Assembly: GCA_977006965.1 (NCBI GenBank)
Contig: OZ345360.1
Coordinates: 620,001 to 684,000, forward strand
Source: Phymatolithon calcareum
Lineage: Eukaryota > Rhodophyta > Florideophyceae > Hapalidiales
Length of the DNA: 64,000 nucleotides
Direction: 5' to 3'
The notes beneath the pieces are model-generated. The model was not told where the DNA came from, did not search any database, and saw nothing but the letters and a program-made list of their open reading frames with translations. The translations under genes were made by a program, and so were the position numbers. Below, in pieces: positions 11,154 to 22,490 of this stretch. The stretch's first letter is position 1; each line of letters begins with the position of its first letter.

Positions 11154-12128
11154 ATTAAAATGTGTTCTCCTTGCCAAACATGGGCTCCAAGAGCTTCTCG
11201 TTTTCGAGTCTCTCTTCCAGCTGACAAAATCTACTTCAACCATCAGATTGAGGTCGACGTCTTCTTTACTGATGGAGATCCAGTCCTACACATCATTGAC
11301 CGAGGCACCCGTTACTCCATCGCAAAGTTTATGATGAGACAAACAGCAGAATACACATGGAATCTGATTATCGATTTCTGGATCACTGTTTTACTGGATA
11401 TCTTTCCATCCTAGCCCACGATCACGGAGAAAACTGTTTTTCCGACTTTTTTCAAAATTCATGCTCGCAACTAGGAATCACCACCAAAGATATCCCTGTT
11501 GAGTGGCCAAATTCCTTGTCACTCTGTGAGCGTTATCATGGTCCCATTCGTCGCGTATACGATTTTCCGAAAAGTGGTAAAAGCACCAGACTATCACTCT
11601 CTGTTCATGCAGTGAACACGACCACAGGACCGAACGGTCTCACACCTTTTCTCCTGCTTTTTGGCACTGTTCCTCGTCTTCCGCTACTTAACTCGTCTAC
11701 CCATGGCTCTATCTCAGAAACAGAGCTTTAAATCCATAGCAGCAGCAAGGAAAGAGATGGAAACCATCACATCCCAACGCCGTGTCGCAGCAGCGCTCAA
11801 GCACCGTGCAGGAGCTCTACGCCCTGTAGTATATGAGTTTGGAGATAAAGTCAGAATCTTTCGTAAAGACAGCCGTCGATTCGAGGGCCCATACACTGTC
11901 CACAGCTACGACAACAGAAAAACTGTATACGTGCAAGTTGGAAATAATATCAAACCTTTTTCGACGTCTATTGTCAAAAGAGCCCACCCTGATGGAAACG
12001 TGACACATTCCGAAAACAATCCGGAATCAAATGTTCCAAATGATATAATCTCTGATCTTAATAATCTCCAAGCTCAGTTCGGAGCTGTCCCTCAGCCTTT
12101 CGAAGCCCCTATCATGGTCATATCTTAA
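11154..12128 (+). pseudogene. Copia-type integrase remnant
   Basis: A CxxC-containing lead (CSPCQTW) is followed by VDVFFTDGDPVLHIIDRG with the first catalytic Asp pair, then in the next frame ILAHDHGENCFSDFF with the second Asp, and CERYHGPIRRVYD with the catalytic Glu. A third frame supplies the C-terminal region (GDKVRIFRKDSRRFEGPYTV). The three pieces overlap in different phases at about 11360 and 11700, so at least two frameshifts separate them. Confidence 0.7.
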
Positions 12129-12397
12129 GCGTTTCTATCCTCAACGCTTGCAGAAAGTGAAGTCGCCGACTTTACGAGAATGGGGCATTATCAATTTTTG
12201 TCACAGTTGTGGTTCATAACATGAGAGATCCTCGCTTTGACGATGCGAAGAACTCCGAAGTTGAACAACTCGTCAAGAAGGGAACTTACGAGTTTGTTCA
12301 AGAAAGTGACTTACCCGAAGATGCCACTATTCTTCAGTCTCGATTTGTCCTGACAATCAAGAACTTTGAACAACCAGATCAACAGTAAAAAGGTCGG

Positions 12398-12925
12398 TTG
12401 GTCATTCTTAGTCACATGGATTCTGAGAAACCCCGTATCGTCAATGAAGCTCCAACGGATCTTAAATCCTCCATCCGCCTCGCCTTGTCACTTATTGCTT
12501 CTCATGGCTTTGATGTCTGGAGTAGAGACATATCTCAGGCCTTCCTTCAAAGTGACGAGCCACTTCGTCGAACTGTTTACGTTCGCCCACCGAAAGGTGA
12601 AAATGTCCTTCAGCGCATTGGAGCACCTCCCGGAACCAACCTTCGAGCAATCAAAGCACAGTATGGTCTTGGAGACTCTCCTGGATACTGGTGGCCGACA
12701 TTTAGTGATTGGCACACTGAAGACCTCGATATGCAATCATCTGTTCTTGACCCCTGCCTATTCTACAAAGTTGTAAGATCAATCGTCGAAGGTATTCAGG
12801 TCACCCAAGTCGAGGATACCCTGGGAGGCGGATCTTCTGAGTTTAGCGCTCTGGAAAACGAAAAGTCAAGTCGTTTTGAATTCAAGCCAAGAACGAAATC
12901 TCTCCCCATCAAGCTCAATGGATAA
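12398..12925 (+). pseudogene. Copia-type reverse transcriptase remnant
   Basis: The frame begins VILSHMDSEKPRIVNEAPT and contains DVWSRDISQAFLQSDEPL, with the first catalytic Asp, and KAQYGLGDSPGYWW. The YVDD-type motif appears as QVEDTLGGG, so the second catalytic Asp is replaced by Glu. Length and sequence resemble the fungal-like Ty1/copia RT domain. The coding region before it (12130-12390) is out of frame. Confidence 0.75.
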
Positions 12926-13119
12926 ACGAGAGTCAGGAGGATTTATTCTACATCAAGACGAATATTGCAAGAGCCTAAAGAGTATAGAATTTTTTGAAGA
13001 CAAATGTATGGCCAAGAAATTTGCTTCTGGTCGTGGACAAGTATCTATTGCCGTGACTGGCACAAGACCCGAAGTTTCCTTCGACAATGCTCAGCTATCT
13101 CAAATCAAGTCAGAGCATT

Positions 13120-13735
13120 GCACGGCTAATCACACTGATGCTCTGAACAAAGCTATTCAAAAGCTACATATTCCAGCGCATATTGTTTATGTTCCTCTTG
13201 ATCTCCCATCGGTCTATATAGCAGGATATTCTGACGCATCCTTTGCCAACAATCCTGACCTTTCTTCGCAGGTTGTTTTCATAGTTCTCCTCAAGGACAA
13301 ACATGACAACGCTGCGATAATCCACTAGGGTTCATGGAAATCACAGCGCGTTACTCGCTCCATTCTGGAAGCAGAAGTTATGGCTTTCAACAATTGCCTT
13401 GACTTTGTGCTTGCTTTAGCACATAACCTGTCGTCGATACTTCGTAGAAAAGTATCTACTGTGTTGTTCGCCGATTTAAAATTCCTCTTCGATACTATCA
13501 CTAAGCTTAGTACCGTCGCAGAGAAAAGGCTACTGATCGATATTTCCGTAATTAGCGAGAGTTACACTAATGGAGATCTTTCTAGCGTTGCTCATGTAAC
13601 TTCAAAGCACAATTTAGCTGATGTTTTCACACTGAAGAACGCAAGTGCCACTATGCTTCATATCTTATGCCGACTGGACGTATCTCACACCCGATCAATC
13701 AGTGGATCATACCGGAGAAATAGAAGCTCGTAATG
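13120..13735 (+). pseudogene. Copia-type RNase H remnant
   Basis: VYIAGYSDASFANNPD holds the first catalytic Asp. A stop codon (13327) precedes SWKSQRVTRSILEAEVM with the catalytic Glu, and FADLKFLFDTITK carries the third acidic residue. The end reads SVAHVTSKHNLADVFT, the usual close of copia RNase H. Two frames and one in-frame stop. Confidence 0.7.
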
Positions 13736-14082
13736 TTTAGAATATGATTCTCTCTTTTGTTTGTTTTTTATTTCTTTGTTCCAATTTTTTCAACGGTTTC
13801 AGGCGTTTAGAAAAGAGGTCGAGTGTCTTGGGTGACTGTCAATAGTGCTTCTACATGGTACATGAATTGTACCGCTGTCTGACAGATTTCCCAAGGTGGC
13901 ACTTTACGGACACACTCCTAAGCACAATTCAACTGATACTAGTTTTTACCGTTTTACATAATGGGTAGCACATGACTTGTGACTACCGAGTGCTGCAATT
14001 AGGCATCACTCTTTTTCTCTACATAAGGCCCTGTAGAAGTTCTGACTAGCAGACTTGGCAGGGAAGAAGTAAAGGACAGGGT

Positions 14083-14286
14083 TGTCAGAATACGAGTATC
14101 AGTAGGAAATTCTCTGTCTGTCTCTCCAGCGAGAACAGCAGCAGCAAGGTTTTTATTGTTAAGGTCACTTGAGATTGCAAAGGATTCTCCGGAGGTGTAA
14201 CCCTAAGTTACACGTGGAAAGAGACTTAGATCTCGGCACTCACGGATCAAGAAGTGTCAGCAGCATGTTTGATTAGTTCTGTCGCA
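14083..14286 (-). repeat. 3' LTR (204 bp)
   Basis: Direct repeat of 19370-19573. The left border is the AGGGT duplication. The right border is followed by a C/G-rich pyrimidine run (14287-14300) that in element orientation is a purine tract with GAGGGGG, the likely plus-strand primer. Confidence 0.95.
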
Positions 14287-15122
14287 CGCCCCCTCGGGAG
14301 TGTCAAGACTAAAAGCATTGTTCCGAACAACCGTTATCAGTAGTTGTCGATGAACCCATCCGGGAATGGTTTTGTTTAGTAGGTGACCGCGGGGCGAGGG
14401 AGTGATCGGGGGATGACCAGGCACAAACCTTGGGGAGCGGCCGTGAGTCAGTTCGATCCTTATGGGGGCCCGACGGTGCCACTCACAATATTTTCTTTCG
14501 ATCATCAAACAGCAGCATCATTAATCAGCATCAGCACAAATCAATGAATCAGCATAAACAATCAAATTTTCATCATCAGCACGTATCAATAATCATCTTT
14601 ATCAATCAATTCAATATTTCGTTTCAAGCCCTTCAGGGCGGCAGCTTTTCAAATATTTCGTAAAACGGCGGCAATTTCAATAATTCTCAAGATTCAGCAG
14701 CAATTTCAAATTGTTCCAAATGTACGGCAGCATATAATCTGATTTCCGTAGACTGCATCCTCCAGCGCACGGCGTCCCGACCATCCCAATCTTCCGGTGT
14801 TGTCAAGGTGCCTTTCTTTTCGCGTGGCACGAACATGGCAGTGGTGCACGGAGGCTCGGTGGATGGTGAAGGTTCGGGCGGTGGCAGAGTGGCGACGATC
14901 GTGGAGCGTGTCGGCGGCAGCGTGGCGATGATGGAGCGTGCCGGCGGTGGTGTGGCAGCGTTTTTTTGTGAGCATGGCGGAAGCCGTGGTGACTAATGCG
15001 GTGTGGCAGCGTGGTGGACAAGAACGGCACTGTGGGTGTGAAGTGTGTGGATCGGCAAATGTCATGGCGAGAAGGTTGCATGGAAGTTGGGCACTATGGC
15101 AGCGATGCGAGCGCGATGGATG

Positions 15123-17957
15123 TTACAAGCTCATGTTGCAGAGGTGCAGCATGTGCAGCAAGGTCACGAGCGTCATCACCTTCGTTAGCATATCGGCTGG
15201 TTGGTCATTTGTTCTGACGTATTCAGTGCTGATGACCCCCCAGGTGATATGTTCGCGATCGTGATTGTGTCTTAGATCGATGTGCTTGGTTCGGGCGGTG
15301 CTGTGTGTTTTGGATGCGAGCGTTGCAGCCGTCGTGCTGTGGACAAGTATCGTTGTCGGACTGAAGATCGAGTACTCGGACCATGGTGTTTGGTGGCACA
15401 TTTCCGAGTACAGTTTGCGCATCCACGAGACGTCTCTGCTGCAGGACGATAATGCTACGTACTCAGCTTCGCTGGGTGACAAGCTGATGACTGTTTGTCC
15501 CCGGCTTTTTCAATGGACGGCAGAGTTGTTGACGCAGATAAGGTATCCCGTCGTGGACCAACGCGTCTCAATATCGTCGCCCCAGTCGGCGTCAACGATC
15601 GCAGTAAGCGATGATGCATCCAGTTTGCCGTTGCGATGGTACTGAATGCCGAGGCTGGTACTACCGGCGAGATATCGTAGACCACGCTTAACGAAGTCCA
15701 AATTACGTTGTGTGGAAGCGTGAGTTTGACGGGCTAGTACACCTACCGGGAAGCTTAAGCCTGGTCTCGTGCACACTGCAAGCCTCCGATTATCACCCTG
15801 TATGCAGCGTGGTCCCGGCGATCTAGAAGTTCTCCGTGTTGTGCCGCAGGCATGAGGTCGGCTTCTACCGGCAACGGTGTTCGTGCCGGGTTGGCATTTG
15901 TGAGTCCGTATTGCGGAAGGAGTGTTTTCGCGTACCTCTCTTGATCAACTTTCAACCCTTTGGGACTTCGTGTGATCGTCCAGCCGATGAACGAACGAAG
16001 AGTCCCAAACATCCGAACATCGTACGTCGCCTGCAGATTGGCTTTGATGTCTTCGAGAAGTTTTCGGTCGTTCGACGCGAATGCCATGTCGTCCACTACC
16101 ACGGCAGTGATGAGGAACCTACTGTGATCCTTCAAGAAGTACAGCCGTTCATCGAATTTCGACGTGCAGAATCCCCAACTGGTGAGCAATTCATTCAGTG
16201 CGGATCCCCAGATGTTCCCGGCTTACTTTATACCGTAAATGGCCTTATCGAGACTACGCACGTAACCTGGCTTGGCCTCTCTTCCTGATGAGTTCGTGGG
16301 CTGCCGCATGTAAATGGGAACGTCGATCTTCCCGTACAGGTACGCGTTGGATACGTCGCCCCACTCGAGGATGAGGTCTTCGCTGGCCACGAACGCGAGA
16401 GGCAATCGATTGCTTTCATGCGAGGCAGCTGGTGCGTACAGCGTATCCGGGTCTAAGTCTACGTACGTTTCCTGGTAATCACCGTGAGCGTTCACCCTTG
16501 CCTTATACAAGTACCGCGATCCTTCTCTGTCGAGTGGTTTGGCCTTGAACACCCAAATGTACTGCAGGACGTTCATGTCCGGTGTGGGTATGGCGTACGA
16601 CCATGTGCCTCTCTTCATGTGGGCGTCATAATCGCGATCGACGGCTGCTGCCCATGCTGGTGTTTGAAACGCTTCTCAGAACTATCGTGGTAAGCGGTCA
16701 GCTGCAATTGCATGCGGATGTGCGAGGCTCGGGTTCTCACGGTGCAAAGATGCATAGCAGTGGATGAGATGTGCCTCAGCGCTGGGGTTGTTGTCTTCTG
16801 CTTCGATGTATGCTCGTTGTGACAATCCGTCAAGAAGTGTTGATATGCCTGGTAGATGGTTGCCCTTCATGACTCGAAAGTCCCTGCGGCGTACTACTTT
16901 GACGACTCCACGCGCCGGGATGAACACACGGATGAGTCGCGTGTCACTTTCCATGCCGACGAATAGAGCAGGCTCTGATCTGGGAAGGAAGATCTTTCGT
17001 GCTGCTGTTGGTGATCGGTACATGAACGCGAAACCGACCTATATGAATTCGAGAACGTTGCTGAAGTCCACTTCGGCATTCGGGTGCCACTTCAGGATGG
17101 GCAGATCTCCGTTAAGTCGGCTTGATGGCGTGCGGTTGCGCAACCAGTTCGTGTGTACGAGATCTTCGCCCCAGAGTGTCTTTGGCAGTTCAGTGGCGAA
17201 CATGAGTACTCTGGCCCTGACCCAGTGCTCTTGGACTAGTCTTTCGGCTGTTGCGTTGCTCTCGGGTGCGTATGCGGGAGATGAAGCTAGGCGAATTCCT
17301 TCGTCGAGACAGAGTTGTAACACAACACTGTAGAAGTTTTCGCCGGCGTTATCAAGTCGAATGTACTTGATGTGATGACCGTGTTCCACGAATTGCTTTT
17401 CGACTCTTGCCTTGTACTCCAAGAGGACTGCGGAGAGATCACTCTTTGCTTTTAGCAACGTAATGTCGGACTTGGCTGTTCAAGTGTCGATGAAATGAAC
17501 GGCAAAAGTCTCCTTGTTCAGCGTAGGTATGAAGGGTCATGAGATGTCAAGATGTATCTCCTGAATGGGATGTGTTGCTGACATGCGAGATGGGTAAACT
17601 GGCGATGGCTTCGACTTTGCAGTCATGCATGGGATGCATTCCAAGTTGTTTATCGTGGATGAATGAAAAGCGCGGAACACTCGGCAAACGTTCGGCGAAG
17701 CTTATGTACCGTTGTGCGCTCGGATGGCCAGTTTTGTTGTGCCAAGAGATAGCTTCTGGATTGGGACGCTGTATAACTGCAGCCGATTTGCGAGAATGGT
17801 TGTCGGTTGTCAAATCCATATGGTAAAGCCCGTCGATGCAAGAAGATTCGTATGTCACTTTCATAGTTCTCTTGTACAGGATGAAACACCCATTGTATTG
17901 CCTGAAGTCATCCGCGAACAGAATGTTGTAGCGTTTCGCAAGATGACAGACAGCCAA
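15123..17957 (-). pseudogene. Copia Pol: integrase, reverse transcriptase, RNase H
   Basis: From right to left: GAG-pre-integrase zinc-binding region (17957-17547, HNKTGHPSAQRY), integrase core (17458-17039; YIRLDNAGENF with an Asp and SSPAYAPESNATAERL with the Glu), integrase end to RT linker (17023-16682), reverse transcriptase (16618-16223, VSNAYLYGKIDVPIYM; 16189-15755 with the intact VVDDMAF motif), and RNase H (15776-15123; SPSEAEYVAL and the closing TNDQPADMLTK). The pieces are in different frames, with breaks near 17460, 17030, 16640, 16200 and 15500. The reverse transcriptase catalytic pair is preserved although the gene is broken. Confidence 0.9.
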
Positions 17958-18091
17958 GATATGTGAATGAAATTGCGGTGCGTGGTATGCTCAACTTGCA
18001 TTCTGCCGTCAAGCGGTATCCAGATCAGCCCCTTTCATAGGATGTGTGTGGTACCGAATGCGGCGGTCACCGTTTCCTTGGCGATACGTTC

Positions 18092-19327
18092 TTACCGTAT
18101 GAAGTTGGGCAGGTCATGGCAAAAGTTGTGCGTTGCTCCCGAGTCAATGAGCACGCGGTGGGACTTTTCGTTGTCTATCCTGGCCAGCGTGCTTCGGAAT
18201 CGTACGACCACATTGTTCGCACGGAAAGGCCCTGACGGGTTGTCGAATCTAAAGCCGTTGTTTGAGTTCCCGAATAATGTGCGACGGGATGAGTGAACGT
18301 ATCCGCTCACGTGGTTAGCTGATGCTTGTCCGTTGAAGTCATCCTCTTCGTGTTGCTCCTGATATTGGGGCGTATACACGTCTTGAGCTTGATCGTGTCC
18401 AAAGTCATGGCCACGGTATTGCTGCCGGTTGTACGTTCCTCGCCGTCCTCGATATCCACGCGAGCCTCTGTAATATCCCCGACTTCTTCCTCGACTGGAT
18501 CGGAAAGGTCTATACGAGCTTTGGTAGTACTCGGCACGTTTCTCGGGACAAAACCGGATGAAGTGTCCTACTTTTCCGTAATAGTAACATGGTTTCCCTA
18601 TGCCGTTAGTCATATTCCGTCCTCTTCGGCCGCGTCCGTTTTGTTCGCGATGGTATGGTCTGCCATTGCGACTTCTCCAGCGCCCACGGTCTTGACCCCT
18701 GAAGAATGCAGTGCTACTGCTCGGTTGATATGACTGGTTGTTGTGCTGTTCGTTAACTGTTCTAGCGATCTCCGCTTGAACAACTTCCTTGACGCTGTCG
18801 AAGTTGGACTCAGTAAGGGATGAGACCATGGCCAAAGGTGCAAACTTCTCCGGTAAGGTGCGAAACAGTTTGCTGACCTTGTCCTTCTCAGCGTCTTCTT
18901 CGTCCATCTTTGCTAACTCATCGCAAATTCCCAAAAACTTTGTGATGTGCGCATCCCAGCTCTTGTTCTCGTCGAAGCGGAGAGAATCTAGTTTTTGTCG
19001 AAGGTTGAGGATAGTATGCGTGCTTGATGTGGTGTAGATCCGAGTGATCTCTTCCCACAGTTCTTTGGCCGTCTTCTCGTCATTATCGATGATCTTACCG
19101 GTTTGAGTCTGAGCGACAGGACCAAGAGACAAAACTATGTTCGCTGTGGCCTTTGTGGATTTTGTGAGCCGTTCTGCAGCGTCCTCGTCGTCATCCGGTT
19201 TCTCGGAGAGTCCGACAAGATGAGGATCGTTCTTGCGCAAGTACTGGTGAAGGCATCGTTTCCAGTGGATGAAGTCTGCAGCTTTGTTGAGCTGCGGGAG
19301 CTTGATGATGTCCCGGTCTCTGTCCAT
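18092..19327 (-). pseudogene. Copia Gag with start of protease
   Basis: A 411-residue frame starts 31 bases inside the primer-binding site. Residues about 10-190 have the UBN2-type Gag helical domain (for example WEEITRIYTTSSTHTILNLR). Then follows an Arg/Gly-rich basic segment, a zinc knuckle at about residue 243 (CYYYGKVGHFIRFC, in which the second Cys of C-x2-C-x4-H-x4-C is Tyr), a second RG-rich stretch, and the protease motif VLIDSGATHNFC near the end. The frame is lost at 18092, so Gag and Pol are separated by a frameshift. Loss of the knuckle Cys agrees with an inactive copy. Confidence 0.85.
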
Positions 19328-19357
19328 GGTTACGAAGTTTTTGTGTTGGTTAACTTT

Positions 19358-19369
19358 CCGGTGCTACCA
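19358..19369 (-). other. Primer-binding site (initiator-tRNA-Met type)
   Basis: In element orientation the bases directly after the 5' LTR read TGGTAGCACCGG. TGGTAGC is complementary to the 3' end of eukaryotic initiator tRNA-Met, the usual primer of Ty1/copia elements. The next ATG-started frame downstream is Gag. Confidence 0.8.
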
Positions 19370-19573
19370 TGTCAGAATACGAGTACCAGTAGGAAATTCT
19401 CTCTCTGTCTCTCCAGCGAGAACAGCAGTAGCAAGGTTTTTATTGTTAAGGTCACTTGAGATTGCAGAGGATTCTCCGGAGGTGTAACCCTAAGTTACAC
19501 GTGGAAAGAGAATTAGATCTCGGCACTCACGGATCCAGCAGTGTCAGCAGTATGTATGATTAGTTCTGTCGCA
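19370..19573 (-). repeat. 5' LTR (204 bp)
   Basis: Direct repeat of 14083-14286, bordered outside by AGGGT (19574-19578) and inside by the primer-binding site. It should contain the element promoter. Confidence 0.95.
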
Positions 19574-19578
19574 AGGGT

Positions 19579-20397
19579 CCACCAATACCCTGTTTTTCAT
19601 CCCGACCATTTTTCACGGTTTTTGACCGACAGTGCGGCATCCGTCTCAACTGGGCCCGATTTACACTTCGGGTACTCCTCAAGTACAAATTCTCAATCTG
19701 TCGGATCACACAGGACCACCCGGTCCCCTAGTGCACAGCCATTGCCGTATGTCTAATTGGGCCGCCGTAGCTGCAATGGAAATGCCGTCGTCAGCGCCGC
19801 CTATGGAGTTTAAGCAAATGGCGCCGAAATTGGAAACCTACTGTACATAGGGGGGCACGCCATCTCGATGGCCGCAGTGTCGATTTTGAAAAAGCAGAGT
19901 TTGAGAATTGAATCGATGTGAGTGGCGTTGGGATCGGTAGTTCACCCAACTTAATACTGCCGTGTTTATGTTGAGAGTGCTTTAGTTTATAGTACAACTT
20001 TACGACAAATTTTGTGCTTTCGTTTATGTGCGAAGGTTTTTCATCACAGCTGCACCATGAAAAAGTCAGCCTGAGGTTCTTAGCGACAGATTTGGAAAAG
20101 GGCAAAGGTGAAGACAGCACAATATACGACTGTGTTAACTTGTCACAATATGTGAAAAAACGGCAATAATTTCCTAAAGATGCAGATTTTTCTCGGGAAA
20201 TGAAGTGCGCTGAATAGAAGAGAGGGTTTTGACGGTAAAAATAAAGAAGACATTCGAAACAAAGGCATTTGGGACTAAAATATAGGCTTGTGGGCAGACG
20301 AGATGACATGCGAAAAGTTCGCCCAGACAAAGGCATGTCACCCAACATGGAAACGAAACTGACTCGGTCGGCTAAGGATGTAAACACGAAGCTATTA
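19579..20397. other. Spacer, no gene seen
   Basis: Lies between the LTR element and the 3' end of the SNARE gene. It may hold the rest of the older retroelement's LTR directly after the target duplication. No coding sequence is supported; a long minus-strand frame overlapping this stretch and the SNARE gene is rich in Leu/Ser/Arg and looks like a shadow. Confidence 0.5.
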
Positions 20398-21120
20398 TTA
20401 TTTTGGGTTCGCCGGAGCGTTCGAGCTATTGCCACCCTTTCGAGTAGCAATCGGGATAACGATAACAAGAATGAGAATCGCAACCAAAGCGACAATAACA
20501 AGTTGCATCTTAAAATTCTGCCACCACATCTTATCCTTGACACGTCCGGCACTTCTCTGAAATCCATTCGCTTCATTCTTCATAGCATGAGTCTGATCAA
20601 GCAGTGTCTCAATATTCTCCTGATTGCGTAAAACGCTCTCAATGTTATTCTGCATCACACCCTTGACCTCCTCAACCTGCAAACTCACAGCTGCAACCTT
20701 GTCAACATTCGCCGGACTGTTATACTTATCACAAAGAGCGCGAAGAGTGTCACGCGCCGGTCTGCTCAATGTGCTATGACGAGCGCCTGCAACGTCATCA
20801 GCAAACTTGGCCGAAAATGCAGTGCGAGCTTCGGCGAGAAACTTGAACGCTGTACGTTGCGGATAATCCGGCTCACATACCACAAGATAGAGACATATAG
20901 GGTCGGTATCGTAATGAATTGACCCAACCTCACGGTCCGTAATGGTAAGACGAGTGTGTTCCGATACACGACCGGACCCGAGAACACGCTCGAGTTTCTT
21001 GTCTAGCAGCGACTTCGGCGTGTCACGTGACTCCGCCGCGGCATACGTCGCGATCGGAAGTCGGTCCTGCAGACGTGCCACCGCTACATAGCGCACTCGG
21101 TCTGCCGGCCCTCCGTCCAT
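20398..21120 (-). CDS. R-SNARE of the VAMP7 (longin) type
   Basis: Intron-free, 240 residues. The N-terminal 120 residues form a longin domain (VRYVAVARLQDRLPIATY at the start). Residues about 145-205 are the SNARE helix (VDKVAAVSLQVEEVKGVMQN onward), followed at about 213-235 by a single C-terminal membrane anchor rich in Val/Ile/Leu. This is the layout of VAMP7/VAMP71 proteins, which drive fusion at vacuolar, lysosomal and plasma membranes. Alignment to other VAMPs by the following IETLLDQT segment puts Asn at the ionic zero layer, where R-SNAREs have Arg; an Arg is one residue earlier. The chosen start gives a normal longin beginning. Divergent from nothing: the next gene upstream is over 1.3 kb away. 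Confidence 0.85.
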   Translation of the reverse strand: MDGGPADRVRYVAVARLQDRLPIATYAAAESRDTPKSLLDKKLERVLGSGRVSEHTRLTITDREVGSIHYDTDPICLYLVVCEPDYPQRTAFKFLAEARTAFSAKFADDVAGARHSTLSRPARDTLRALCDKYNSPANVDKVAAVSLQVEEVKGVMQNNIESVLRNQENIETLLDQTHAMKNEANGFQRSAGRVKDKMWWQNFKMQLVIVALVAILILVIVIPIATRKGGNSSNAPANPK

Positions 21121-22490
21121 CCTACCTCCTTCACTCTTTTTGCTTCTCTCGTTCGAGCGCTACTCGCCGGAGGCGCGGAGACGGTGTGCAACTCAAGCGC
21201 GGGATGTGGAAACAACGGTTGCGGCGCGACGCGAAACTGCCTAGGCGGCCGGGAAGGAGCGTGAAGGGGGAAGATGCGCGCGCGAAACGGGGCGGGTGCT
21301 TGCGATAAATTCGTCAGAGCAGACAAGCAGGCAAGCAGGCAAATTGTTGCCAGTGGGGTGCTGGAGATGCCTTGCTAGCAACACGATGTGCGCGTGCGGT
21401 ATAGAAAAACGGAATAAATAGAGCGGGCATTCACGGACCGAACACCAAGTGGCGCTAATTTACGCGCTTCATCATACCATACATTTCGGCTCATACGCTT
21501 TACACATGACGCCATGGAATATAAATTCTTGCCAGCAATGCGCTCTGTCATTTTGCATTTACTCGGTCAGTCGGTTACCTCATTGTGCACAGCCCGCGCT
21601 ACTCTCAGGTGGAACGTGCCCGCCCACCCGCCCGCCTTTGCCTTTCTGCCGCGTCGCTTCTCAACTCAAATATTGTCCATCACGGTGACGTCCGGCTTGG
21701 ACACCACAGAAAGTAAGCAATCTGGATTTGCTTTTCAACTCTCATTAATGATTTAATTCGTCCAGTTAATGAACCGCCGTTTTGCTCAGCTCAGATCATT
21801 TCATTATGGTACAGTACAATAGTGCCCGCTTGATGCCACGATATGCGTAAACATAACCCGGGTAATCACGATTGTCTTCCACAGTGGCACGATTTAGAGC
21901 TTCTCTGGAGAGCACGCAACGCAACGACACAAGAAAGCATAAGAGTTTCGTTGATGGACGCGGTACAGGGCAAGAAAGAAGTAAAGGGACTAGAGGCTCG
22001 TTGGAGTAACACGCCACATTAGAAGTGCAAAATGGACAACATAAAGACACGGTCGAATTTGTACTATACCCGCGCTCACGTTTTCACAGTGCTTGAGACT
22101 GTACAGAATCATATGTGGGGGAGGAACATTTACAAGCCCTGTCGCGATCGATTGACGGATACCCTTCACAGTCACCACAAATGATGTTCTTTGCCGATCA
22201 GATCAGCCCATAGCCTCATAGAATAAGTTGCTAGACAAAAGGCTGCGACCGGTGCAACATCGGCAGTAATTCTCTGACAGATTTCGGTAACATCTACCAT
22301 ACATGAGTATGTTAATCTCCTGATTAAAGGGTGCAGTCAAAAGGCTTAACGTCTCTCGTCTGGCCTCCGGACCTGGGCACTAAAGACACCTTTGTCCTTT
22401 AGACAAATCATTACCAAAAGCCAAAACCACTAGAGATTGTAGAACATCGTTCAACAGTTAATCGGCTTCCAATCTTCCCATTACACAACG
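21121..22490. other. Spacer of 1.4 kb, no gene seen
   Basis: Contains the promoter region of the SNARE gene (right of 21120) and the terminator region of the eIF2B-like gene. No convincing coding region or RNA gene was found. Short frames at 21449-21756 and 21796-22178 have no family resemblance. Confidence 0.5.

Larger units (their letters stand above)
10437..14082 (+). mobile_element. Decayed plus-strand Ty1/copia-type retroelement
   Basis: Protease, integrase, reverse transcriptase and RNase H remnants follow in copia order (PR-IN-RT-RH) across several frames with many stops. The left side is cut by the large DNA element at 10436 and no gag or 5' LTR is recognised. The right side, after a purine-rich AAAAGAGG near 13811, reads TGTCTTGGGTGACTGTC and may be the start of its 3' LTR. 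That part is interrupted at 14082 by the minus-strand copia element, and sequence after 19579 would then be its continuation. Confidence 0.75.
14083..19573 (-). mobile_element. Nearly complete minus-strand Ty1/copia LTR retrotransposon, 5491 bp
   Basis: Two 204-bp direct repeats (14083-14286 and 19370-19573) start with TG and end with CA in element orientation. Five bases AGGGT flank both ends (14078-14082 and 19574-19578). A tRNA primer-binding site follows the 5' LTR and a purine-rich tract precedes the 3' LTR. Between them the minus strand has Gag, a protease start, GAG-pre-integrase, integrase, reverse transcriptase and RNase H in copia order. The LTRs differ at about ten positions (roughly 95 percent identity), and the coding region has several frameshifts, so it is an old, inactive insertion. 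It sits in the presumed 3' end of an older plus-strand copia relic. Confidence 0.95.

Noticed and set aside
14083-19573. Direct repeats as a segmental duplication rather than LTRs
   Set aside because: TG...CA ends, adjacent primer-binding site, purine tract, 5-bp target duplication and copia genes between them all indicate an LTR element.
19791-20576. 261-residue minus-strand frame
   Set aside because: It overlaps the SNARE gene end in another frame and is dominated by Leu, Ser and Arg with no family features; a shadow frame plus chance extension.
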